A stretch of 64,000 bases of DNA, taken from assembly GCF_014649735.1 (NCBI RefSeq), contig NZ_BMTP01000007.1, positions 62,001-126,000 on the forward strand, written 5' to 3'. This DNA comes from Streptomyces lavendofoliae (GTDB lineage: Bacteria > Actinomycetota > Actinomycetes > Streptomycetales > Streptomycetaceae). Under the pieces are notes generated by a model. The model saw nothing but the letters and a program-made list of their open reading frames with translations. It searched no databases and had not been told where the DNA came from. A program made the translations under genes and the position numbers. Within the stretch, counting starts at the first letter, position 1, and each line of letters starts with the position of its first letter. This document shows positions 35,214 through 43,942 of this stretch, piece after piece.

Positions 35214-36278
35214 ATGACAGCCAGCGCTTCCGGGTTCTGCACGATCGTCCCGCCGCACCTCCTCGACCGCCTGTCCCGCGCCTCGGACCCCGTCGTCGCC
35301 GCGGCCGCCCGCCGCACCCTCATCACCGACGCCGCGAACCGCACCGCCCGCCGGCTGACCACCGTCGCCGGTGCCGCGGCCGTGCCCCCGGACGCGGACG
35401 CGGTCCCCGACAGGCCCACGCGCACGGTCTACGACGCCGGGCACCGGACCGCCCTGCCGGGGAAGAAGGTCCGCGCCGAGGGCGCCGAACCGGCCGGGGA
35501 CACGACCGTCAACCGCGCGTACGCCGGTCTCGGCGCCACCTTCGAGCTGTTCCGCGACGCCTACGGGCGCGACTCGATCAACGGGTCGGGGCTGCCGCTG
35601 GACGCGACCGTCCACTACGGCCGCGACTACAACAACGCCTTCTGGAACGGCGACCGGATGGTCTTCGGCGACGGCGACGGCAGGATCTTCCTCGACTTCA
35701 CCCTCGCGGTGGACGTCATCGGCCACGAGCTGGCCCACGGGGTCACCCAGTACACCGCGAACCTGGCGTACTTCGGCCAGTCCGGGGCGCTCAACGAGTC
35801 GATGTCGGACGTCTTCGGCTCCCTGGTCAAGCAGAAGGCGCTCGGGCAGACCGCCGAGCAGGCCGACTGGCTGATCGGAGCCGGGCTGCTGGCGCCCGGG
35901 GTGCAGGGCGTGGCGCTGCGCTCGATGAAGGCCCCGGGGACGGCGTACGACGACGACGTCCTGGGCAAGGACCCCCAGCCGGCGAAGATGGCGGACTACG
36001 TGCGCACCGGTTCCGACAACGGCGGCGTGCACATCAACTCCGGCATCCCGAACCACGCCTTCTACCTGTTCGCCAAGGAGCTGGGCGGCAACGCCTGGGA
36101 GCGGGCCGGGCGGGTCTGGTACGACGTGCTGACCGGCGGCGGGCTGGCGGTGGACGCGGAGTTCGCCGACTTCTCCCGGCTGACGGTGGCCGCGGCCCGT
36201 GAGCGGTTCGGCGCGGGCGGCGCGGAGGTCGACGCGGTGGTGAAGGCATGGTCGACGGTGGGCCTGCCGACGGAGTAG
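35214..36278 (+). CDS. Protealysin-like M4 neutral metalloprotease, no signal peptide
   Basis: This thermolysin-family zinc protease has 354 residues. The zinc site HELAH lies near 171-175 (VDVIGHELAHGVTQYTANLAY) and the third ligand Glu near 195 (NESMSDVFG). A C-terminal catalytic His occurs in GSDNGGVHINSGIPNHAFY. The short N-terminal propeptide begins CTIVPPHLLDRL, the PPxL-type motif of protealysin-like precursors, and the mature part starts around TVYDAGH. There is no secretion signal, so it is probably cytoplasmic or exported by an unusual route. The inhibitor gene follows 9 bases later. The ATG at 35214 is chosen over a TTG 9 bases earlier. Confidence 0.93.
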   Translation: MTASASGFCTIVPPHLLDRLSRASDPVVAAAARRTLITDAANRTARRLTTVAGAAAVPPDADAVPDRPTRTVYDAGHRTALPGKKVRAEGAEPAGDTTVNRAYAGLGATFELFRDAYGRDSINGSGLPLDATVHYGRDYNNAFWNGDRMVFGDGDGRIFLDFTLAVDVIGHELAHGVTQYTANLAYFGQSGALNESMSDVFGSLVKQKALGQTAEQADWLIGAGLLAPGVQGVALRSMKAPGTAYDDDVLGKDPQPAKMADYVRTGSDNGGVHINSGIPNHAFYLFAKELGGNAWERAGRVWYDVLTGGGLAVDAEFADFSRLTVAAARERFGAGGAEVDAVVKAWSTVGLPTE

Positions 36279-36287
36279 ACAGGGCCC

Positions 36288-36554
36288 ATGCGTATTCGGG
36301 TCATCCGTACGGGCGGGTTCGCGGGCATCGAGCGGCGGGCCGAGGTGGACACCTCGGGGCTGCTCGACGCCCGCGACTGGCACGCCCTCGCCGAGGCGGC
36401 GCTGAAGGACGGGCATGGACAGCGGCCGGGGGGCGTGCCGGACGGGTTCGGCTACGAGATCACGGTGGACGGGCGGACCGTGTACTGCGCCGACCCCGGG
36501 CTGACCGGGGAGCAGCGGGAGCTGGTCGCCCGGGTGCTCCGGGAGGGCGCGTGA
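36288..36554 (+). CDS. Emfourin-type M4 protease inhibitor
   Basis: This 88-residue protein begins MRIRVIRTGGFAGIERRAEVDTSGLLDARDWHALAEAAL and continues DGFGYEITVDGRTVYCADPGLTGEQRELVARVL. The pattern (GGFAGI, then FxYEI) matches emfourin, the slow tight-binding inhibitor encoded next to protealysin-like M4 proteases. The gene begins 9 bases after the protease stop, so protease and inhibitor are made together. That would protect the cytoplasm from the active enzyme. Confidence 0.85.
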   Translation: MRIRVIRTGGFAGIERRAEVDTSGLLDARDWHALAEAALKDGHGQRPGGVPDGFGYEITVDGRTVYCADPGLTGEQRELVARVLREGA

Positions 36555-36576
36555 GCCGCTCCCGGGCCCGGCCGGG

Positions 36577-37518
36577 CTAGAAGCCCAGCTTGCGCAGCTG
36601 CTTGGGATCGCGCTGCCAGTCCTTGGCGACCTTCACGTGCAGGTCGAGGAAGACCGGCGTGCCGAGCAGCGCCTCGATGTGCTTGCGCGACTTGGTGCCG
36701 ACCTCCTTCAGGCGCTGGCCCTTGGGGCCGATGATGATGCCCTTCTGGCTGGGGCGCTCGATGTAGACGTTGGCGTGGATGTCCAGCAGCGGCTTGTCCG
36801 CCGGCCGGTTCTCGCGCGGGATCATCTCCTCGACGACCACGGCGATCGAGTGCGGCAGCTCGTCCCGTACGCCCTCCAGCGCGGCCTCGCGGATCAGCTC
36901 GGCGACCATGACCTGCTCCGGCTCGTCCGTGAGGTCGCCCTCCGGGTAGAGCGGCGGGCTCTCGGGCAGCAGCGGGATCAGCAGGTCGGCCACCAGCCGG
37001 ACCTGCTTGTCGCCGACCGCGGAGACCGGGATGATCTCCTGCCACTCCATGCCCAGTTCCCTGCCGAGCTGGTCGATCGCGATGAGCTGCTCGGCGAGGG
37101 TCTTGGAGTCCACCAGGTCGGTCTTGGTGACGATCGCGACCTTGGGGGTCTTCTTGATCTCCGCCAGCTCCTTGGCGATGAACCGGTCGCCGGGGCCGAG
37201 CTTCTCGTTGGCGGGCAGACAGAAGCCGATCACGTCGACCTCCGCCCACGTGGTGCGCACGACGTCGTTGAGCCGCTCGCCGAGCAGGGTGCGCGGCTTG
37301 TGCAGGCCGGGGGTGTCGACCAGGATCAGCTGCGCGTCCGGGCGGTGCACGATGCCCCGCACGGTGTGCCGGGTCGTCTGCGGCCGGTTGGAGGTGATCG
37401 CCACCTTCTGGCCGACCAGAGCGTTCGTGAGGGTGGACTTGCCCGCGTTGGGGCGGCCGACGAAGCAGGCGAAACCGGCCCGGTGGGCGGCTTCGGTTTC
37501 TGGGTTACGAGCGCTCAT
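36577..37518 (-). CDS. era: GTPase Era
   Basis: Era is an essential GTPase in 16S rRNA maturation and 30S assembly. In its 313 residues, G1 is FVGRPNAGKSTLTNAL, G2 is the TTRHTVRGI region, G3 is LVDTPGLHKP and G4 is IVTKTDLVD. A C-terminal KH domain contains IIIGPKGQRLKEVGTKSRKHIEALLG and ends LRKLGF. The ATG at 37518 fits GGGGAG about 10 bases upstream; ATG 37527 is too close to that RBS. It is the last gene of the leftward phoH-ybeY-CNNM-era cluster and ends 22 bases from the convergent inhibitor gene. Confidence 0.97.
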   Translation of the reverse strand: MSARNPETEAAHRAGFACFVGRPNAGKSTLTNALVGQKVAITSNRPQTTRHTVRGIVHRPDAQLILVDTPGLHKPRTLLGERLNDVVRTTWAEVDVIGFCLPANEKLGPGDRFIAKELAEIKKTPKVAIVTKTDLVDSKTLAEQLIAIDQLGRELGMEWQEIIPVSAVGDKQVRLVADLLIPLLPESPPLYPEGDLTDEPEQVMVAELIREAALEGVRDELPHSIAVVVEEMIPRENRPADKPLLDIHANVYIERPSQKGIIIGPKGQRLKEVGTKSRKHIEALLGTPVFLDLHVKVAKDWQRDPKQLRKLGF

Positions 37519-37593
37519 GTCGGCCATTCTCCCCGATGCGGGCACCGCCCACGTACCGCAGCCCCTCCATGAGGTACGTCACGGGGTGCTCCG

Positions 37594-37977
37594 TCAGGCT
37601 CCCGACGCCCGTCGCCGGGCCGCCCAGCCGGCCGCGACCGAGGCGGCGTAGAGGGCGACGACGACCCCCACGACCAGGTCCAGCCAGTCGACCGGCCCGC
37701 CCCGTACGAGCGCGACGGCCGCCGGTACGCCGACGGCGAGGCCGATCGCGACCATCAGCACCCCGGCGGCGCCCCGCACCCCTCGCGCCACGTCCGGCCG
37801 GTTCCCCTGCATGAGGTCGGCCGCCCCCCACAGCACCAGCAGCAGCGGGAAGGCGTGGTACGGCCGCGGGTCGCCCTCGACGAACCAGTCGGCGACGTTG
37901 ATGGCGAGGCCGATGGCGCCGACGCCCAGGACGAGCCGGGCGTGCGTCGGCGTCCGGGCCTCCCCCGTGCGCGCCAT
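37594..37977 (-). CDS. Small hypothetical membrane protein
   Basis: This 127-residue protein has four hydrophobic segments (LVLGVGAIGLAINVADWF, AFPLLLVLWGAADLM, GAAGVLMVAIGLAVGVPAAVALV, LDLVVGVVVALYAASVAAGWAA) and a charged C-terminus. No family with known function is recognised. Its start codon shares a base with the stop of the deaminase-like gene upstream, so it is translationally coupled to it. It lies inside the era cluster. Confidence 0.75.
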   Translation of the reverse strand: MARTGEARTPTHARLVLGVGAIGLAINVADWFVEGDPRPYHAFPLLLVLWGAADLMQGNRPDVARGVRGAAGVLMVAIGLAVGVPAAVALVRGGPVDWLDLVVGVVVALYAASVAAGWAARRRASGA

Positions 37978-38330
37978 CAGCCGGCGCTGACGGTGGAGCG
38001 CAGCTCGCCGTCGGGCCCGGCCACCAGCACCGGGGTGTCGGGGCCGCCCAGGTCGCGGACGGCGGCGCGGTCCGCGTCCGGGACGGTGCCGGCGTCGGTG
38101 ACGACGGCCGCCGCCTCCAGCGACTTCGCCCCGCTGGCCACGGCCATCGCCACCGCCGTCCGGAGCGCGCTGAGGTTCAGCGACTCCAGGGCCACGGTCC
38201 CGGCGACGTACGTGCGCCCGGTCTCGTCCCGCACGGCCGCGCCCTCGGGCACACCGTTGCGGGCACGGGCGCTGCGCGCCAGCGTGATGATCTTGCGGTC
38301 CTCGGGGCCGAGGTCGGTCGTCTCAGTCAT
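37977..38330 (-). CDS. Cytidine deaminase-fold protein lacking zinc ligands
   Basis: This 117-residue protein resembles the N-terminal core of small cytidine deaminases: PEDRKIITLARSARARNGVPEGAAVRDETGRTYVAGTVALESLNLSALRTAVAMAVASGAKSLEAAAVVTD. Genes annotated as cytidine deaminase are common beside era in actinomycetes. The catalytic zinc motifs (C/HAE and PCxxC) are absent: ESLNLSALRTAVA occupies the site of NxSYGLTICAER. It is therefore probably a pseudoenzyme with a structural or binding role. The protein seems intact, without frameshift. Confidence 0.7.
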   Translation of the reverse strand: MTETTDLGPEDRKIITLARSARARNGVPEGAAVRDETGRTYVAGTVALESLNLSALRTAVAMAVASGAKSLEAAAVVTDAGTVPDADRAAVRDLGGPDTPVLVAGPDGELRSTVSAG

Positions 38331-38357
38331 GCCCCGAGGATATGTCCGCGATCAGGT

Positions 38358-39062
38358 TCAGCCCCGGGCGGCCTTGACGAACTTGTCGCCCGCCCGCTGG
38401 GCGAGGTCGTCCAGGTCCTTGGCGGCGGCGGGGGTGCCGGGGAGGTAGACCAGCCGGGACACGCCCGTGCCCTGACGGGCCACGACCACGTGGAGGGCGA
38501 ACTCCATCGCGCCGCCGAGGTCCATGCTGACGCGCACGCCGTGGGACTCCTCGCCGGCCTTGGGGGTGGTCAGCTTCTCCACCTTGAGCTCGGCGGGCAC
38601 GCCCTCCATGGTCACCTTGAAGCCGGTGCACTTCTCCAGGGCGGGGCCGATGGGCGACACGAAGTCCGCGGCACCCGTGCCCGGGAAGGTCATGATCTGG
38701 TGGGTGAGCTGGTTCGCGCCGTTGCCGCCGACGAAGTCCTCGTTGGCGCCGATGGTGGCACCGGCGACCTTGTTCTGCAGGAGGGTCGCGATCGGCTGGC
38801 ACTCGGGCTTGTCCGCCTTGTAGGCGCTGTCGTCGGCGGGGTTCTTCCCGGCGGTCCAGCCCTTGGGCAGGTCGGCGACCGCGAGGACACCGGCCTTCAT
38901 CTGCGCGGCGGTCAGCGGGGCCGCGGCCGCCGGCTTGTCGCCGCCCTTGTCCTTGGCCGCGCCGTCACCGCCCTTGTCGGACGAGCCACCGCACGCGGCG
39001 GTGAGAGTGAGCGCGGAAATGCTGAGCGCGACGGTGACGCCGCGACGAATGCGAGTACGCAT
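38358..39062 (-). CDS. Hypothetical lipoprotein
   Basis: This 234-residue exported lipoprotein has a signal MRTRIRRGVTVALSISALTLTAAC with a lipobox (TAAC, Cys near 24). A low-complexity GGSSDKGGDGAAKDKGGDKPAAAA linker follows, then a folded domain from about 50 (LTAAQMKAGVLAVADLPKGWTAGKNP) to the end (VSRLVYLPGTPAAAKDLDDLAQRAGDKFVKAARG). The domain resembles sensor or mycobacterial PknH-extracellular-like folds only vaguely; function is unknown. It is located between the deaminase-like gene and the YjbR gene, all leftward. Confidence 0.8.
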   Translation of the reverse strand: MRTRIRRGVTVALSISALTLTAACGGSSDKGGDGAAKDKGGDKPAAAAPLTAAQMKAGVLAVADLPKGWTAGKNPADDSAYKADKPECQPIATLLQNKVAGATIGANEDFVGGNGANQLTHQIMTFPGTGAADFVSPIGPALEKCTGFKVTMEGVPAELKVEKLTTPKAGEESHGVRVSMDLGGAMEFALHVVVARQGTGVSRLVYLPGTPAAAKDLDDLAQRAGDKFVKAARG

Positions 39063-39216
39063 GAGGGTTGTTCTCCCCTGGAGTGAAAGTGCTTGGGGAG
39101 CTGTGGTTCCCCCCTCCCCGCCGTGACCGGCCGTGCAGAGGATACCCATCGCAAGATCACAGGAGGGGCACGGACGTGTCCTCACCCTGTGCGCGCGGCA
39201 GGTGCCCGTGCCGGGA

Positions 39217-39570
39217 CTACGGGCGGTCCAGGCGGAGGCGGGTGGCCTTCGGCAGGCCCGCGACGACCAGGTCGTAGGAGTCCTCGACCAGCTCGCGGAC
39301 CAGCCGGGCGGGGAGGCCGGCGACCGAGACGGTGTTCCAGTGGCGCTTGTTCATGTGCCAGCCGGGCACGACGGCCGGGTGCTCGGCGCGCAGCCGGAGC
39401 GCGATCTCGGGGTCGCACTTGAGGTTGACCGTGAGCGGCCGGGCGTCCAGGGCGGACAGGGCGAACATCTTGCCCTCGACCTTGAACACCGAGGTCTCCG
39501 GGCCGAAGGGGAAGTCCTCCACCGCGCCGTTGAACGTGAGGCAGAACGCCCGCAGTTCGCCCGGGGTCAT
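39217..39570 (-). CDS. MmcQ/YjbR family DNA-binding-like protein
   Basis: This 117-residue single-domain protein of the MmcQ/YjbR family (CyaY-like fold) begins [41 protein letters not shown]. It continues with LTVNLKCDPEIALRLRAEHPAVVPGWHMNKRHWNTVSVAG and ends ELVEDSYDLVVAGLPKATR. Members are widespread and of uncertain role. The ATG overlaps the stop of the CNNM-family gene by 4 bases, so they are translated together. Confidence 0.87.
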   Translation of the reverse strand: MTPGELRAFCLTFNGAVEDFPFGPETSVFKVEGKMFALSALDARPLTVNLKCDPEIALRLRAEHPAVVPGWHMNKRHWNTVSVAGLPARLVRELVEDSYDLVVAGLPKATRLRLDRP

Positions 39571-40838
39571 GCCACCGGCTCCGCGACCACCGTGACGATC
39601 TTGTTGCGGCGGCCCGCCGGGGACTCGGCCGTCAGGCGCAGGGCCCGGCCGTCCGGCAGGTCGACGACCGCCGACGCGCCGGCGATCGGGACCCGGCCGA
39701 GGGCCTTGGCGAGCAGCCCGCCGACGGTCTCCACGTCCTCGTCGTCGTACTCGTCCAGGCCGAACAGCTCGCCCAGGTCGCCGATGTCGAGCCGGGCGGT
39801 CACCCGGAAGCGGCCCTCGCCCAGCTCCTCCACCGGCGGAAGTTCCCGGTCGTACTCGTCGGTGATCTCCCCGACGATCTCCTCCAGGATGTCCTCGATG
39901 GTGACGATGCCGGCCGTGCCGCCGTACTCGTCGATGACGACGGCGCAGTGGTTGCGCTCCTGCTGCATCTCCCGGAGCAGGTCGCCGGCGTTCTTCGTGT
40001 CGGGCACGAAGGCCGCCGCCCGCATCGCCGTGGAGACGAGGTCGGACTCGGAGTCGCGGTTGATGTGGGTCTTGCGGACGAGGTCCTTCAAGTAGACGAT
40101 GCCGACGACGTCGTCCTCGTTGTCCCCGGTCACCGGGATGCGGGAGAAGCCGGAGCGCAGCGCCAGCGTCAGGGCCTGGCGGATGGTCTTGTACCGCTCG
40201 ATGGAGACGAGGTCGGTGCGCGGGACCATCACCTCGCGCACGAGCGTGTCGCCGAGCTCGAAGACGGAGTGGACCATGCGCCGCTCGTCGTCCTCGATGA
40301 GGGACTCCTGCTCGGCGAGGTCGACCATGGCCCGCAGTTCCGCCTCGGAGGCGAAGGGGCCCTTGCGGAATCCCTTGCCGGGGGTGAGCGCGTTGCCGAT
40401 GAGGATCAGCAGCTGCGGTACCGGGCCCATGACGCGGGCCAGCGGCAGCAGGACGTACGCGGCGGCGGTCGCCGTGTTCAGTGGGTGCTGACGGCCGATG
40501 GTGCGGGGCGACACGCCGACGGCGACGTACGACACGAGCACCATGACGCCCATCGCGACCAGCAGGGCCGACCACGTCTCGTCGAACTCGTTCAGGCAGA
40601 CGTAGGTGACCATGACGCCGGCCGCCATCTCACAGGCCACCCGGACCAGCAGCGCCATGTTCAGGTAGCGCGTGGGGTCGGAGGCGACCTGGACCAGCTT
40701 GGCGGCGCCGCGCCGCCCGACCCGTACGGCCTCGGCGGCGCGGAAGCCGGAGACGCGGGCCAGGCCCGCCTCCGCGCAGGCCGCGAGCCATGCGACCACG
40801 ACCAGGGCGACCGCGCCGAGGACCAGCTGCGCGGTCAT
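39567..40838 (-). CDS. CNNM/CorC (hemolysin C) family CBS-domain transporter-like protein
   Basis: This 423-residue membrane protein has an N-terminal DUF21 region with three to four hydrophobic helices ([63 protein letters not shown]). Two CBS domains follow at about 200-330 ([68 protein letters not shown]). A CorC_HlyC domain forms the end. Relatives are magnesium/cobalt exporters. It overlaps ybeY by 4 bases upstream and the YjbR gene by 4 bases downstream. Confidence 0.93.
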   Translation of the reverse strand: MTAQLVLGAVALVVVAWLAACAEAGLARVSGFRAAEAVRVGRRGAAKLVQVASDPTRYLNMALLVRVACEMAAGVMVTYVCLNEFDETWSALLVAMGVMVLVSYVAVGVSPRTIGRQHPLNTATAAAYVLLPLARVMGPVPQLLILIGNALTPGKGFRKGPFASEAELRAMVDLAEQESLIEDDERRMVHSVFELGDTLVREVMVPRTDLVSIERYKTIRQALTLALRSGFSRIPVTGDNEDDVVGIVYLKDLVRKTHINRDSESDLVSTAMRAAAFVPDTKNAGDLLREMQQERNHCAVVIDEYGGTAGIVTIEDILEEIVGEITDEYDRELPPVEELGEGRFRVTARLDIGDLGELFGLDEYDDEDVETVGGLLAKALGRVPIAGASAVVDLPDGRALRLTAESPAGRRNKIVTVVAEPVA

Positions 40839-41332
40839 GAGACGGTCGGCGCCGGGGAGGGACCCGTCAGGCCCTTCTCCGCCCGCCAGCCGTCGACGAT
40901 CGCCGCCTGGAGGCCGAACATCTCGGCCTTCTCGTCCGGCTCCTCGTGGTCGTACCCGAGCAGGTGCAGCACTCCGTGGACGGTGAGGAGCTGGAGCTCC
41001 TCGTCCATGGAGTGCTGCGTCGGGGCGTCCTGCCCCTGCTTGGCGGCGACCTCCGGGCATAGCACGATGTCACCGAGGAGCCCCTGCGGGGGCTCCTCGT
41101 CGTCCTTGCTCGGCGGGCGCAGCTCGTCCATGGGGAAGGACATGACGTCCGTGGGGCCCGGCAGGTCCATCCACTGGATGTGCAGCTGCTCCATCGCGTC
41201 CGCGTCCACCACGATCACCGAGAGTTCGGAGAGGGGGTGGATGCGCATCCGCGTGAGCGCGTACCGGGCGACGTCGAGGATCGCCTGCTCGTCGACCTCG
41301 GTACCGGACTCGTTGTTGACGTCGATCGACAT
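40835..41332 (-). CDS. ybeY: Endoribonuclease YbeY
   Basis: This 165-residue metal-dependent RNase is involved in 16S rRNA 3'-end maturation and ribosome quality control. The zinc motif is complete: [16 protein letters not shown] (H-x3-H-x5-H). The N-terminal part includes [34 protein letters not shown], a highly conserved family stretch. The gene follows phoH by 14 bases and overlaps the CNNM gene start by 4 bases, the usual actinobacterial order. Confidence 0.96.
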   Translation of the reverse strand: MSIDVNNESGTEVDEQAILDVARYALTRMRIHPLSELSVIVVDADAMEQLHIQWMDLPGPTDVMSFPMDELRPPSKDDEEPPQGLLGDIVLCPEVAAKQGQDAPTQHSMDEELQLLTVHGVLHLLGYDHEEPDEKAEMFGLQAAIVDGWRAEKGLTGPSPAPTVS

Positions 41333-41346
41333 GGTGCTCGTGCGCT

Positions 41347-42360
41347 CTACTTCCCGTTTTGGTTGTCGTACTTCTCGTACGCGTCGACGATACGGCCGAC
41401 GAGCTTGTGCCGTACGACGTCCTGCGACGTGAGCGCCGAGAAGTGGACGTCCTCGACCCCCTCCAGGATGTCCCGGACCTGGCGGAGACCGCTCTTGGTG
41501 CCGCCCGGCAGGTCGACCTGGGTGACGTCACCGGTGATGACGATCTTGGAGTCGAACCCGAGCCGGGTCAGGAACATCTTCATCTGCTCGGGGTTCGTGT
41601 TCTGGGCCTCGTCCAGGATGATGAACGCGTCGTTGAGCGTCCGGCCGCGCATGTACGCCAGGGGCGCGACCTCGATCGTGCCGGCGGCCATCAGGCGCGG
41701 GATCGAGTCCGGGTCGAGCATGTCGTGCAGCGCGTCGTACAGCGGCCGCAGGTACGGGTCGATCTTCTCGTAGAGCGTGCCCGGCAGGAAGCCGAGGCGC
41801 TCGCCCGCTTCGACGGCCGGCCGGGTCAGGATGATCCGGGTGACCTGCTTGGACTGCAGGGCCTGGACCGCCTTGGCCATCGCCAGGTACGTCTTGCCCG
41901 TGCCGGCGGGGCCGATGCCGAACACGACCGTGTGCTTGTCGATGGCGTCGACGTACCGCTTCTGGTTGAGCGTCTTGGGACGGATCGTGCGGCCCCGGCT
42001 GGAAAGGATGTTCTGCGTGAGCACTTCGGCGGGGCTCTCCTGCCCCGGCTCCGCCGTGCCGTTCTCGCTCGCCCTGAGCATGGCGATCGAGCGTTCCACC
42101 GCGTCCTCCGTCATCGGCTGCCCGGTGCGGAGCACCAGCATCATCTCGTCGAACAGGCGCTGGATCAGCGCGACTTCGCCCGCCGGTCCGACCGCGCTGA
42201 CCTCATTGCCCCGGACATGGATGTCGGCGGCCGGGAACGCCTCTTCGATCACGCGCAGCAGAGCGTCGCCCGAGCCGAGCACGGTCACCATCGGGTGTTT
42301 GGCAGGGACGGTGAAGTGGGCTCGCGCCTGCTGGGTCTGGGCTGTGGGTGTCTGCGTCAT
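41347..42360 (-). CDS. phoH: PhoH family ATPase
   Basis: This 337-residue PhoH-type P-loop ATPase has an N-terminal KH-like region ([41 protein letters not shown]). The helicase-like ATPase from about 125 has [40 protein letters not shown] (Walker A), [19 protein letters not shown], and [23 protein letters not shown] (Walker B). It probably acts on RNA together with YbeY, whose gene is 14 bases downstream. The start at 42360 (MTQTPTAQ) is chosen; the longer frame adds implausible residues. Confidence 0.95.
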   Translation of the reverse strand: MTQTPTAQTQQARAHFTVPAKHPMVTVLGSGDALLRVIEEAFPAADIHVRGNEVSAVGPAGEVALIQRLFDEMMLVLRTGQPMTEDAVERSIAMLRASENGTAEPGQESPAEVLTQNILSSRGRTIRPKTLNQKRYVDAIDKHTVVFGIGPAGTGKTYLAMAKAVQALQSKQVTRIILTRPAVEAGERLGFLPGTLYEKIDPYLRPLYDALHDMLDPDSIPRLMAAGTIEVAPLAYMRGRTLNDAFIILDEAQNTNPEQMKMFLTRLGFDSKIVITGDVTQVDLPGGTKSGLRQVRDILEGVEDVHFSALTSQDVVRHKLVGRIVDAYEKYDNQNGK

Positions 42361-42561
42361 GGGCCGGCACTCAGGCCTGCACATACCTCCCGCTGCAGGG
42401 TTCTCGCTGCTCGACAACCTCTGGACTTCCAGCGTACGTCGTGGCGCTGACAACCCCGAAGGCTTTTCCCGTACCGGTCGCGGCCCCCGGTCGCGGACCG
42501 CGCCGCGGACGCGTACGGGGACCGGTTCCCGGCCGGGTTTCCGTACCCGCCCCTGGCCGTC

Positions 42562-43689
42562 CTACGCCGAGCGGCCGAAGCCGATCGTGGGCACGGCCCG
42601 CCGCAGCGGCCACGGCCTGATGGGGGCGGGAAGCAGCGACTCCAGGAACGCGTACCGGCGCAGGCCCTCCGGGTCCTGGCCGGAGCAGTCCTGGACGTGG
42701 CTCCACCAGGCGGCGACCTCCACCCACCCCGGCGCGGACAGCGACCCGCCGAACTCCTGGACCGACAGGGCGGCGGTCAGCCCGGCGAAGGCGAGCCGGT
42801 CGGCGAGCGGCCACCCGGCGAGCGTGCCGGTGACGAACCCGGCGACGAAGACGTCCCCGGCGCCGGTCGGGTCGAGGGCGGCGACCTCGATGGCCGGGAC
42901 CTCGGCGGTCTCACCGGTCGCGCCGTCCACGGCGCAGGCGCCCTCGGAGCCGAGGGTGACGACGGCGAGCGGCACCTTGTCGGCGAGCGCGCGGGCGGCG
43001 GCGCGCGGGCAGGAGGTGCGGGTGTAGCGCATCGCCTCCTCGGCGTTGGGCAGGAACGCCTCGCAGTGGTCGAGGTCCGGCAGGGCGGCCAGGTCCCAGT
43101 GCCCGGTGTCGTCCCAGCCGGTGTCGGCGAAGATCCGGGTGGACCCGCGGGCGGCATCGGCGACCCACTCCTCGGAGCGGCCGGGCGCCAGGGAGGCGAC
43201 GGCGGCACGCGCGCGGGGCGGTGAGGCGGGCAGGGAGCCCTCCGGCGGCGGGGCCTCGTGACCGTGCGACACCATGGTGCGTTCGCCCTCGTAGGCCATG
43301 GAGACGGTCACCGGGGAGTGCCAGCCGGGCACCGTGCGCGAGCGGGACAGGTCGATGCCCTCGCCCTGCTCCAGGGCGTCCCAGCAGTACTCGCCGTAGT
43401 GGTCGTCGCCGAAGGCGGCGGCCAGGGAGGTCCGCAGCCCGAGCCGGGCGAGGGCGGTGGCCATGTTGGCCACCCCGCCGGGGCTGGAGCCCATGCCGCG
43501 CGCCCAGGTCTCGGTGCCGCGCACGGGGGCGCTGTCCAGCCCGGTGAAGATGATGTCGAGGAAGACGGTGCCGGTGAGGAAGACGTCGCACTCCGGGTCG
43601 GCGGGTGTGCGGAGCGCGTCCAGGGGGTCGATGCCGGCCGTGTGTTGCCGCTGTTGCTGCTGGTGCTGCTCTCCTCGGGATGTGGTCAC
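42562..43689 (-). CDS. PfkB family carbohydrate/nucleoside kinase
   Basis: This 375-residue ribokinase-fold sugar kinase has FLTGTVFLDIIFTGLDSAPVRGTETWARGMGSSPGGVANMATALARLGLRTSL carrying PfkB signature 1. Signature 2 with the catalytic base is in ALDPTGAGDVFVAGFVTGTLAGW. The substrate is unknown (fructose, ribose, adenosine or another sugar). An unusual Gln-rich N-terminus (GEQHQQQQRQHT) precedes the domain. The GTG at 43689 is supported by GGGGAG 8 bases upstream. The divergent promoter region contains a CRP-like palindrome, which would suit a sugar-related gene. Confidence 0.88.
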   Translation of the reverse strand: MTTSRGEQHQQQQRQHTAGIDPLDALRTPADPECDVFLTGTVFLDIIFTGLDSAPVRGTETWARGMGSSPGGVANMATALARLGLRTSLAAAFGDDHYGEYCWDALEQGEGIDLSRSRTVPGWHSPVTVSMAYEGERTMVSHGHEAPPPEGSLPASPPRARAAVASLAPGRSEEWVADAARGSTRIFADTGWDDTGHWDLAALPDLDHCEAFLPNAEEAMRYTRTSCPRAAARALADKVPLAVVTLGSEGACAVDGATGETAEVPAIEVAALDPTGAGDVFVAGFVTGTLAGWPLADRLAFAGLTAALSVQEFGGSLSAPGWVEVAAWWSHVQDCSGQDPEGLRRYAFLESLLPAPIRPWPLRRAVPTIGFGRSA

Positions 43690-43808
43690 GGCGGGCTCCC
43701 CGGTCGCGGTGCGGATCAGGACAGTGTGCCCGATTCTCGCCGTGGACGACGGGTGCCGACCCGGACGAAACGCCCCTGCATACCCACACTCCCACACGGC
43801 AAACGTTT

Positions 43809-43824
43809 TGTGAGCCGGATCACA
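43809..43824. promoter_or_regulatory. CRP-like palindrome TGTGA-N6-TCACA
   Basis: A perfect TGTGA-GCCGGA-TCACA lies midway between the divergent PfkB kinase (start 43689) and MFS (start 43943) genes. It equals the classical CRP/FNR-family operator and fits the GTG-N8-CAC pattern reported for Streptomyces Crp. Confidence 0.55.
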
Positions 43825-43942
43825 TCCTTCCACCTTCGCGTACGACCGGCCCGCTTGATACAAATTGGCCCGCGTTCCCGTGCACGTTCCCGTACGACAC
43901 CGGGCGCTCCTCCCCTCGCCCTCTCCCTGTCCGGGAACGCCC

